Assembly: GCA_024693225.1 (NCBI GenBank)
Contig: JAILLI010000057.1
Coordinates: 1-40,172 of the forward strand
Direction of reading: 5' to 3'
Source: Lachnospiraceae bacterium
GTDB lineage: Bacteria; Bacillota; Clostridia; Lachnospirales; Lachnospiraceae
DNA: 40,172 bases
In this document: in pieces, positions 29,342-37,384 of the stretch
How the letters are laid out: the number at the start of each line of letters is the position of its first letter
Numbering within the stretch: position 1 is the stretch's first letter
Position numbers and translations under genes: made by a program
The notes under the pieces: model-generated
Seen by the model: the letters and a program-made list of their open reading frames with translations, nothing else
Told to the model about the DNA's origin: nothing
The model's database searches: none

Positions 29342-30459
29342 TGATCATTGACGACAATGCTACGGAGCTCCTTGTAGCCAAGAAAGCATTGGAGAGACAA
29401 TACCGTATAATTGACATCGACAATCCCAAGGCCGCTCTGCAGCGTCTGGCCAAGGCGACCATCATGCCGGATTTCATCCTGCTCGATGTTGCCATGCCCG
29501 GCATAAACGGCTTTGATTTCATAATGCGTCTCAAGTCCAGCGAGAAGACAAAGAACATCCCGGTCCTCTTCCTGTCGGGTGACAAGGAGAACACAACGGA
29601 GATGGAAGCCTACAGGCTCGGAGCGGTTGATTTTATCCGTAAGCCCGTGATCCCCGATCTTTTAAGAAAGCGTATGGAGCTTCAGTCCGGTATACTGGAA
29701 TACAAGAACCAGATGAACCAGTATAACAGCCAGCTCCAGCAGACGGCCAATTACCAGGCCAGGACCGCAATGAACCTGGAATATTTTATCATCGGTATCA
29801 TAACCGATCTGATAGCCCAGAAGGATCCTTATACCGGCAAGCACTGCATATGCGTATCCAAGTATATGGAGATACTCTTAAAGGAGATGCTGTTGTCGGG
29901 CATCAATTACGGGATCGATCCCGGAGATTTTGAACTTATCCTCCTAAGTTCCAGACTTCATGACATGGGTAAGATAGGTGTCCCGGACTATGTCCTTTCC
30001 AAGGTCGGCAAGTACACCGACGAAGAATTCGCCCTTATGAAATCGCATACGACCATGGCTGCAAATGCCATACAGAAGTATGCCTACCTTCTGCCCAACA
30101 ACAAGTTCCTCTATTATACCTTCCAGATGGCCAAATATCACCATGAGAGAGTGGACGGCAACGGGTATCCCGACAGACTGGCAGGGGCCAACATCCCCAT
30201 CCTCGCAAGGATACTGGCTGTGGCGGATGTTTATGACGGCCTGGTGGCCGAGAGAAGCTATAAGAAGGCAAAGACCCATGAGGAGGCCTACAACATAATC
30301 ACCCAGGGAGCGGGTATACAGTTCGATCCCCAGGTGGTGGCGGCTTTCCAGCGTGTGCATATGGATATGAGGGATGCGGCAATGTCGGTAGATGCCCAGA
30401 TCCAGCAGAACATGGCCATGTCACAGAGGGTAATGGACAGTCAGAACATAAGAAGATGA
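29329..30459 (+). CDS. Response regulator with HD-GYP domain (candidate c-di-GMP phosphodiesterase)
   Basis: REC (MIIDDN, ILLDVAMPG, FIRKPV) plus HDMGKIGVPD ... HHERVDGNGYPDRL. 13-bp overlap with hisA. Confidence 0.92.
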   Translation: MYTVMIIDDNATELLVAKKALERQYRIIDIDNPKAALQRLAKATIMPDFILLDVAMPGINGFDFIMRLKSSEKTKNIPVLFLSGDKENTTEMEAYRLGAVDFIRKPVIPDLLRKRMELQSGILEYKNQMNQYNSQLQQTANYQARTAMNLEYFIIGIITDLIAQKDPYTGKHCICVSKYMEILLKEMLLSGINYGIDPGDFELILLSSRLHDMGKIGVPDYVLSKVGKYTDEEFALMKSHTTMAANAIQKYAYLLPNNKFLYYTFQMAKYHHERVDGNGYPDRLAGANIPILARILAVADVYDGLVAERSYKKAKTHEEAYNIITQGAGIQFDPQVVAAFQRVHMDMRDAAMSVDAQIQQNMAMSQRVMDSQNIRR

Positions 30460-30468
30460 GAAATATAA

Positions 30469-30498
30469 AAAAGGAACCTGATACAAGGTTCCTTTTTT
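30469..30498 (+). terminator. Intrinsic terminator
   Basis: aaaaggaacc-tgatacaa-ggttcctttttt. Confidence 0.9.
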
Positions 30499-30589
30499 AT
30501 AATCTCTGGATCCTGGCCGGATCCGGTACCGGTGCGTGTTTCCCTTAATATTATACCTAATATATACGAAAAGGCACAAGTTGCGGAGA

Positions 30590-30787
30590 TTATAACTTGG
30601 TCACGTTGGTTGCCTGAGGGCCTTTCTCTCCGTTTACCACATCAAACTCAACAGAAGCGCCTTCGTCAAGTGACTTGAAGCCTTCCATGTTAAGTCCCGA
30701 GTAATGTACGAATACGTCATTGCCCTGCTCGTCACAGATGAATCCGTAACCCTTCTGGTTGTTGAACCATTTAACCGTACCTTTCAT
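30590..30787 (-). CDS. Cold-shock protein (CspA/CspB family)
   Basis: [32 protein letters not shown]...; ggaggt SD on the - strand. Confidence 0.96.
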   Translation of the reverse strand: MKGTVKWFNNQKGYGFICDEQGNDVFVHYSGLNMEGFKSLDEGASVEFDVVNGEKGPQATNVTKL

Positions 30788-30854
30788 TGCAGTACCTCCG
30801 AAAAATAAAATACACTAAATACAAAGAACACCATTGTTCTTCGCACTACAAGCA

Positions 30855-30883
30855 ATACTAGCACATAGATAAAAAAATGTAAA
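30855..30883 (-). promoter_or_regulatory. Promoter for csp gene
   Basis: Minus strand TTTACA - 17 nt - TAGTAT. Confidence 0.55.
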
Positions 30884-31001
30884 TAAAAAAAATTGAAAAA
30901 TCGTACACATGATAGTAAACTTGTTCTGTATGGTTTTTTGGAGAAGACGGGCCTTTGGGGACCTTTATGAAAAGAGGCCGCAAAGGCAGTCAGGAGATAT
31001 T

Positions 31002-32057
31002 ATGAAAAAAATACTCAACTACATTTTCATTGACGGACTGGGCGGAATGGCGCTCGGCCTCTTTGCAACCCTTATCATAGGGACGATAATAAAACAGATA
31101 GGGTCATACGTGCCGGGTATTGTCGGGACCTATCTGACCCTTATAGGCCAGGTGGCCAGCTCCATCACGGGAGCCGGCATAGGCTGCGGGGTCGCCGTCA
31201 AGTTCAAGGAAAAACCCCTGGTCATCTTTTCTGCGGCTGTATGCGGTATGATCGGAGCATTTGCGGGAAGTATCATAGCGGGCAGTCTCTTTGTTGACGG
31301 AGTGATCGCATACAAGGGCCCCGGAGAACCTCTGGGTGCTTATATAGCAGCCCTAACCGGCATCACGGTCGGAAGGCTGGTTGCCGGCAGGACCAAGCTG
31401 GATATACTGGTAACACCGTCTGTCACCATACTTTCCGGATCTTTTGCGGGTATCCTTCTCGGACCTCCCATCTCGGGTTTTATGACCTGGCTGGGGGCAC
31501 TTGTCAACTGGTCCACGGAAAGACAGCCTTTCCTTATGGGTATACTTGTATCGGTCATCATGGGTATGGTGCTGACCCTTCCCATAAGCTCGGCCGCCCT
31601 GGGACTGATACTCAACCTGTCCGGTCTTGCGGCGGGTGCCGCCACGGTCGGATGCTGTGCCAACATGATAGGCTTTGCGGTTGCTTCATTCCGTGAGAAC
31701 GGATGGGGAGGCCTGTTTGCACAGGGGATAGGGACCAGCATGCTCCAGGTCCCCAACATCATGAAGAAGCCGGTCATATGGCTGCCGGCCATCATATCCT
31801 CGGCCATACTCGGGCCGATAGGGACGCTTGTCTTTGATATGACCAGCAACGCTACGGGATCGGGAATGGGCACCAGCGGCCTTGTCGGACAGCTTATGAC
31901 CTATCAGGTGATGTCGCAGTCCGAGAGCCCGGTACTTGTCATCTGCAAGATATTACTGCTCCATTTCATATTCCCGGCCCTCATATCACTTGCCGTCTCC
32001 GAGCTCATGAGAAAGAGGGGAATCATCAAAGAAGGAGACATGAAGCTTGAGATATGA
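31002..32057 (+). CDS. PTS EIIC-like membrane protein, PfoR-type
   Basis: Start at ATG 31002 with aggaga SD; multi-TM Gly-rich protein (DGLGGMALGLFATLIIGTIIKQIG..., GTSMLQVPNIMKKPVIWLPAIISSAILGPI). Confidence 0.78.
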   Translation: MKKILNYIFIDGLGGMALGLFATLIIGTIIKQIGSYVPGIVGTYLTLIGQVASSITGAGIGCGVAVKFKEKPLVIFSAAVCGMIGAFAGSIIAGSLFVDGVIAYKGPGEPLGAYIAALTGITVGRLVAGRTKLDILVTPSVTILSGSFAGILLGPPISGFMTWLGALVNWSTERQPFLMGILVSVIMGMVLTLPISSAALGLILNLSGLAAGAATVGCCANMIGFAVASFRENGWGGLFAQGIGTSMLQVPNIMKKPVIWLPAIISSAILGPIGTLVFDMTSNATGSGMGTSGLVGQLMTYQVMSQSESPVLVICKILLLHFIFPALISLAVSELMRKRGIIKEGDMKLEI

Positions 32058-33685
32058 AAAAGACTGACAGGGATCAACAGCAGAACGAGGAGCTTCTTAA
32101 GAAGATAGAGGAGCTTACCGAGGCCAACAGGTCCAAGAACGCATTCATCGCCAATATCTCCCACGAGATACGTACGCCCATGAATGCCATAATCGGTTTT
32201 GCGGAACTCCTCCTCCAGCTTGACAGTTCGGATACCGTGAACGAGTATGCCGGTGAGATCAAGAGTGCGAGCAACAACCTGCTGGCCATAATAAACGATC
32301 TTCTGGATATCTCCAAGATAGAGGCGGGACATATGGAGCTTGTTCCTGTCCCCTATTATCTCCATTACCTTTTTACGGACATCGAATCGGTTATCTCCAT
32401 ACCTGCAAGGAAAAAAGGGATAGAATTCCGCATCAATGCCAGTCCCGAGCTTCCCAGCCAGGTTTACGGCGACATAGTCAGGATCAGGCAGATACTGACC
32501 AATATATGCAACAATGCCGTGAAGTTTACAAATAAAGGATATGTCGAGCTCGGTGCGGCCTATGAGGACTGTGAAGATCCGGATACGGTCATGCTGAAGT
32601 TTACCATAAAGGATACCGGGATAGGGATCAGAAAGGATGACCTTAACCTCATCTTTGACAAGTTCCGTCAGGTCGACATGAGGCTTAACAGGAACGTCGA
32701 AGGGAGCGGGCTGGGCCTGTCCATATGCAGGCAGCTGACGGCTCTTATGGACGGGACCATAGAGGTATCGAGTACCTACGGAAAGGGGACGACTTTTGAG
32801 GTCAGGATACCCCAGAAGGTGCTTGACCGTAAGAAGCTTTCAAATTATCTTGTCTACCACAAACAGGAGGAGAAAAAAAGATCGGTCATCTACGCCCCGT
32901 CGGCAAGGGTTCTGGTCGTTGATGACAATCCTGTGAACATAAAGATACTGCGGGGGCTTTTACTCCACTATGAGATCGATGCCGATACGGCCGAGAGCGG
33001 GCAGGAGAGCCTTGAAAAAGCTTCGGCCAACACATACGATCTGATCCTCATGGACCATATGATGCCCGGGATGAACGGGGAGGAGGCACTAAAGAAGATA
33101 CGTGCTCTTTCAGACAGTGAGAAGGCCGGGGTGCCCGTTATAGCCGTTACGGCAAATGCCATTACGGGAATGCGTGATGAGTTCTTACGCAGGGGATTTA
33201 CCGACTATCTGAGCAAGCCTGTGGAGACCGGCAAGCTCGAACAGATATTAAAAGACCACCTGGCCCCCAACCTCATCGTTGCCGTGGAGGAAGAAGAGGC
33301 TGACAGTCAGGCTGAACTTGACATGGAGATAGAAGGCGTGGATGTTGATGCCGGTCTTGCCAAGGTCGACGGGAATGCGGGTGATTACCTGGATATCCTG
33401 GAGATATTTGCCGAGTACGGACCCGAAAAGGCCGACCAGCTCGAAAAGTGTGCATTAGACCATGACTATGCAGGCTATGCCATCAATGTCCATTCACTCA
33501 AGAGCGTTGCGGCCAACATAGGGGCACATCAGCTTTTTACCATGGCCAAGATACATGAATTCGCAGCCAAGGGCGGAAAAGAAGGATTTGTTGACGCCAA
33601 CTACGACAAGCTGCTCGTACTCTATCGTGATATCATCAGGAACATAAGCAGGGCCCTAAAGGAACACTCTGAAAAGGAACAGTGA
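32054..33685 (+). CDS. Soluble hybrid histidine kinase (HisKA-HATPase-REC-HPt)
   Basis: FIANISHEIRTPMNAIIGFAELL; GSGLGLSICRQLTALM; VLVVDDNPVN...LMDHMMPGMNG; HPt VHSLKSVAANIG. ATGA overlap with EIIC gene. Confidence 0.93.
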   Translation: MKKTDRDQQQNEELLKKIEELTEANRSKNAFIANISHEIRTPMNAIIGFAELLLQLDSSDTVNEYAGEIKSASNNLLAIINDLLDISKIEAGHMELVPVPYYLHYLFTDIESVISIPARKKGIEFRINASPELPSQVYGDIVRIRQILTNICNNAVKFTNKGYVELGAAYEDCEDPDTVMLKFTIKDTGIGIRKDDLNLIFDKFRQVDMRLNRNVEGSGLGLSICRQLTALMDGTIEVSSTYGKGTTFEVRIPQKVLDRKKLSNYLVYHKQEEKKRSVIYAPSARVLVVDDNPVNIKILRGLLLHYEIDADTAESGQESLEKASANTYDLILMDHMMPGMNGEEALKKIRALSDSEKAGVPVIAVTANAITGMRDEFLRRGFTDYLSKPVETGKLEQILKDHLAPNLIVAVEEEEADSQAELDMEIEGVDVDAGLAKVDGNAGDYLDILEIFAEYGPEKADQLEKCALDHDYAGYAINVHSLKSVAANIGAHQLFTMAKIHEFAAKGGKEGFVDANYDKLLVLYRDIIRNISRALKEHSEKEQ

Positions 33686-33686
33686 G

Positions 33687-34931
33687 ATGACCGATCTAAG
33701 AGCGATCATAATTGATGATGACCGCAGCAGGCGGGAGAAGATCCGGGAGATACTTCCGGACTATATTGAGGGTATTACCCTTGGCACCGATGAAGGGGCT
33801 ATCGATTTCATAAAGCCTGATGCTGATGACAGGGTCCCTGATATAGTCATACTTGACGGTGATGACAAAAGGAGCTTCGGCCTCTATGTATTTGACTGGA
33901 TGCTCAACAAGTCAGATGATCCGAGGACCGGGCTGATCCCTGTCATAGTACTCACGGCTGACAGATTTTCCGAAAGAAGCCTTGAATTCCTCGAACTGGG
34001 GGATGTTGAGTTCTATGAAGGCCGGATAGATGAGAATGAGCTCTTCTCGATGATAAACGACCGGCTCGAGGAAGCGGAGTTTATGTCAGAACCGGTTGAA
34101 CCTGTCTACGAGGAGATAAGGAACATTGACAGACTGATGGGACAATCCGTCAAGGCGCCCGGAAGCATTGGGGAACAGAGGGCCCTTGTGCTTGATATGG
34201 ATGACCGCCTTTCGAATCTTGAGGCTGCCCTGGAGCGCGGCAAAAAGAGAGTGTCCGAGATCAGAGCCCTTATAGATGCGGCACAGGCAGTTAAGGAAGA
34301 TGACTTTGGATTTGATGTAAAAGCGAAAAAACAGGGGGCCGGCAGGAGTAACCCTGCGTCCGCAAAACCCGCGACATCATTTCTTGACAAGGCACGCTGG
34401 AAGGTGGAAGAAGCGGCCGTCAAAAGCGTAATAAGTGAGGCGGATCATATAAACGCCTTAAAGCAAAAAGCCATGAGCAATCCTTACGGGGCCTTTAATG
34501 CCCAGGGGACCATCAGGGTCGAGGATCGTCCCAAAAGGCCGGAGAGTTTCGAGACCTACGGGAAGAGGACCGTCGTCATCGCCGATGATGATATCAAGTC
34601 AAGGAAGCTGTGTTCTCTTTTCCTGACGCAGAACTACAGCGTCATCACCTTTGATTCGGGGATGAAGACCATAGACTATTTTGTTAAGAACGGGGCCGAT
34701 CTTCTGATCATAAATCCCGTGATGAAGGGTGTGAGCGGATTGAGCACCGTGTCATCCATACATATGCAGCCGGGCTGTGCAAAGATCCCGGTCATGTATC
34801 TTGTCGGGGATGATTTTGAAGGTGACAGGACCACCCTTTTGGGAAACGGTGTTGTCGGGATCCTGAACAAGCCGGTAAAGCGTGAGGTGCTTGCCCAGGC
34901 TGTGGAGGGCTACTTTGCCGGCAGGAAATGA
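33687..34931 (+). CDS. Double-receiver protein (REC - coiled coil - REC)
   Basis: AIIIDDDRSRREK...IVILDGDD and TVVIADDDIKSRK...LLIINPVMKG...ILNKPVK. Confidence 0.8.
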   Translation: MTDLRAIIIDDDRSRREKIREILPDYIEGITLGTDEGAIDFIKPDADDRVPDIVILDGDDKRSFGLYVFDWMLNKSDDPRTGLIPVIVLTADRFSERSLEFLELGDVEFYEGRIDENELFSMINDRLEEAEFMSEPVEPVYEEIRNIDRLMGQSVKAPGSIGEQRALVLDMDDRLSNLEAALERGKKRVSEIRALIDAAQAVKEDDFGFDVKAKKQGAGRSNPASAKPATSFLDKARWKVEEAAVKSVISEADHINALKQKAMSNPYGAFNAQGTIRVEDRPKRPESFETYGKRTVVIADDDIKSRKLCSLFLTQNYSVITFDSGMKTIDYFVKNGADLLIINPVMKGVSGLSTVSSIHMQPGCAKIPVMYLVGDDFEGDRTTLLGNGVVGILNKPVKREVLAQAVEGYFAGRK

Positions 34932-34978
34932 TAAGGAGCCTGCGCTCATCCCTGCCCCGGCCGGAGGAATAAGAGGAT

Positions 34979-35659
34979 ATGAAGAAAAGGATACTTATAG
35001 TAGATGACGATATAATGACACTCAAGATCCTCAAGAAGTATCTTGAGGATACCTATGATGTGGTCACCGAGAATGCGGGGTACCGTTTTGTTGAAAAGAT
35101 GGCAACATATGAAGCAGACCTGATACTTCTTGATATCGAGATGCCTGTCGTCAACGGTCTTCAGGCATTTGACGAACTGCTCAAAAATCCCGAGTTAAAA
35201 GATACTCCGGTCGTATTTTTGTCCGGCGTATCCAATCCCAACCTGGTAAGGGAACTCATGAACAAGGGGGCAGTGGGTTATCTTGTCAAGACGATCCCCA
35301 GGAATGAACTCCTGACACGGATCGAGAAGATATTTAATGATGATGCCGCCAGGGAAGTTGTACGGGAGATCCTTATCCTTGATAATGATATAGAGCTTCT
35401 TAAAGAGATGCGCAGCACTCTTCTTGCCGCCGATTTCAAGGTCAAGGTAGTTCGTTCCTGCGTGGAGGCTGTGGATCATATCAGGGGACACCATCCCAGC
35501 CTTTTCATCATAGGACACGATTCATCGGGAGCCGGGCCCAGGGAAGTATATCAGTCGATCGCCGATGTGATAAGGAATGAGAGAGTGATACCTCTGGTGA
35601 TGGAGGAGAACTTCTTTTCGACCGAGCTTATCGACAGGGTGAATGAAGCACTTGCCTGA
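34979..35659 (+). CDS. Double-receiver protein (REC-REC)
   Basis: ILIVDDDIMTLK...ILLDIEMPVVNG...YLVKTIP; second ILILDNDIELLKEM...SLFIIGHDSSG. Confidence 0.82.
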   Translation: MKKRILIVDDDIMTLKILKKYLEDTYDVVTENAGYRFVEKMATYEADLILLDIEMPVVNGLQAFDELLKNPELKDTPVVFLSGVSNPNLVRELMNKGAVGYLVKTIPRNELLTRIEKIFNDDAAREVVREILILDNDIELLKEMRSTLLAADFKVKVVRSCVEAVDHIRGHHPSLFIIGHDSSGAGPREVYQSIADVIRNERVIPLVMEENFFSTELIDRVNEALA

Positions 35660-35746
35660 CCGTTGCGCCACCCCGAGGGCAAGCTCTGATGCGAGGGTGG
35701 TTTAAGGCAGTAAATACGGGGATATGGATAAAGAAGGGGAAAATAA

Positions 35747-36889
35747 GTGGGAGCACAGGGGCAGATACCGAATCAGCAGAATATGACACCGCCTAAACGC
35801 AGGAAGAAGGACCCGGGCGCGAGCACGACACTCCTTGTCATACTGACGAGTTTTGTCATGGGCCTGGTGGTCGGAATGGTGATCATACATAACAAAAGCT
35901 CAAGGGAGATCGCGCAGGTAAGGAGCGAACTTGCCTCCGTTATCGAAGAGCAGAGCCACGTCAAAGTTACAAACGTATATGTGCCCGAGCGAAAGATAGA
36001 GGCCGGGCAGATAGCGAGAAATTCCTATAATACGGACAATTTCAGGATCGATAAGGGCTTCATGGCATATTTTGACGAGGACGGCAACAAGATAAGCCAC
36101 CTCGGCTGTGACCTTTCGTATCATAACAGGGATGTGAATTTTGATGAGCTGGCGGCCTCCGGCTGCGAATTTGTAATGCTGCGGTGCGGATACAGGGGGT
36201 ATTCCGAAGGGGGCCTCGTCAAGGACGAGAAATTCGATGAGTATGCCGCGGAGGCCGAGAGGGTCGGTATAAAGGTAGGAGTGTATTTTTTTACCCAGGC
36301 GATCAATGCCGAGGAAGCCGAGGAAGAGGCCGAATACGTTCTTGATCTTATAAAGGATCATGTCATATCCTATCCCGTTGCCTTTGATACAGAGTATATA
36401 GATGATGACGGGGCCAGGACAAATGAGACCGAGATAAGTGATGAACAAAGGAGCGAAATATGCATAGCCTTTTGCGAGAGGATCAGGCAGGAGGGGTATT
36501 ATCCCATGATATACGCCTCGGAGAACTGGTTTAGGCGTTCGCTGGAGGTAAAGAAGCTGCAGGGATATGACTTCTGGGCGCCCCAGTATCTGGAAGAGAA
36601 CGATTTCCTCTATGATTTTACCATATGGCAGTACACTGACCAAGGGAACATACCCGGGGTCAGGGGAGAGGTGGATCTTGATATCTCCATGGTTGATTAC
36701 GCTTCTTTTGTTCCGGCCCTGAGGGAGTCTTACCTGACCGGAGGCAAGATAGTTACCACCAGAAGGAACAATGATATAAAGATCACCACCGAAGGCGAAG
36801 ATGATGGTGAAGATGATGGTGAAGATGATGGTAAAGATGGCGCAGAAGAGGACGATGACGGCGCCGCGGAAGATGAAGAAACGCCTTGA
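35747..36889 (+). CDS. Membrane-anchored GH25-family lysozyme-like protein
   Basis: GTG start; TM segment; HLGCDLSYHNRDVNFDELAASGCEFVMLRCGYRGYSEG..., VAFDTEYIDD, IWQYTDQGNIPGVRGEVDLDISM; acidic C-terminal tail. Confidence 0.9.
   Translation: MGAQGQIPNQQNMTPPKRRKKDPGASTTLLVILTSFVMGLVVGMVIIHNKSSREIAQVRSELASVIEEQSHVKVTNVYVPERKIEAGQIARNSYNTDNFRIDKGFMAYFDEDGNKISHLGCDLSYHNRDVNFDELAASGCEFVMLRCGYRGYSEGGLVKDEKFDEYAAEAERVGIKVGVYFFTQAINAEEAEEEAEYVLDLIKDHVISYPVAFDTEYIDDDGARTNETEISDEQRSEICIAFCERIRQEGYYPMIYASENWFRRSLEVKKLQGYDFWAPQYLEENDFLYDFTIWQYTDQGNIPGVRGEVDLDISMVDYASFVPALRESYLTGGKIVTTRRNNDIKITTEGEDDGEDDGEDDGKDGAEEDDDGAAEDEETP
36797..36832 (+). repeat. 12-bp tandem repeat x3 (gaagatgatggt) in the GH25 acidic tail
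   Basis: Three exact consecutive copies encoding EDDG. Confidence 0.9.
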
Positions 36890-36941
36890 TAACTTATGTA
36901 AACAAAAGTATAATATCTAAAGGCTATTTTCTGCTTCGTGG

Positions 36942-36970
36942 TTGACAAAAGAACATTTGTTCGATATAAT
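36942..36970 (+). promoter_or_regulatory. Perfect-consensus sigma-A promoter
   Basis: TTGACA (36942-36947) - 17 nt - TATAAT (36965-36970). Confidence 0.88.
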
Positions 36971-36985
36971 TATTCATATCGAACA
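36951..36985. promoter_or_regulatory. Overlapping operator-like dyads (LexA-like GAACATTTGTTC, and TGTTCGATAT-N8-ATATCGAACA)
   Basis: GAAC-N4-GTTC at 36951-36962 inside the promoter spacer; perfect 10-bp inverted repeat 36958-36967/36976-36985 spanning the -10 and start site. Confidence 0.6.
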
Positions 36986-37330
36986 TTGATAATTAAAGAT
37001 ATTGGGTTGCTTTCTAAATATAACCTTGAATAGCGTAAAATCTTGAAGGTATTAGGCTGAAACAAAACAAAGGCCTTAGTTCGATATTCAAAGCATATAT
37101 GTATCCTGAATTAGATCAGGAAGAGGCATCAGGCTAGTGCCATTAAAAGATCGGGGTAGAAAAACCTCGGGAATTTAAAAATATCAACCATGAGTTGGTA
37201 AATAGCCATATCTAAAAGAATGCCCGGCCGTTTGGATCCTGCTTAGCAGGATGGGGCCTCGCAGCGCAGTAAGGTTCCTCACGCTTCGTGGGCCCCTCCT
37301 TGCTGCATATACCCGGATCCGTGCGATCAA
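36976..37330 (+). ncRNA. Candidate structured leader or standalone ncRNA upstream of pilB
   Basis: 9-bp closing stem 36976-36984/37079-37087; hairpins tcctga/tcagga (37104-37121), ggca/tgcc (37125-37141), cggggt/acctcg (37152-37169), atcaac/gttggt (37183-37199), atcctgc/gcaggat (37236-37252), gcagtaagg/ccttgctgc (37266-37306). Confidence 0.5.
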
Positions 37331-37384
37331 GGGAAATAAAGTGAACGGATTTATTTCGTTTGCTGTAAATAACAGGGGAAGACC

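Noticed and set aside
35660-35705. Terminator after the REC-REC gene (ccaccc ... gggtgg)
   Set aside because: Short stem, large loop and no clear T tract; too weak to call.
36797-36832. CRISPR-like repeat
   Set aside because: Direct 12-bp coding repeat without spacers; in frame in the GH25 gene.
36976-37330. c-di-GMP-I or -II riboswitch before pilB
   Set aside because: I did not recognise either conserved core; kept as an unknown structured RNA instead. A cmscan would decide.
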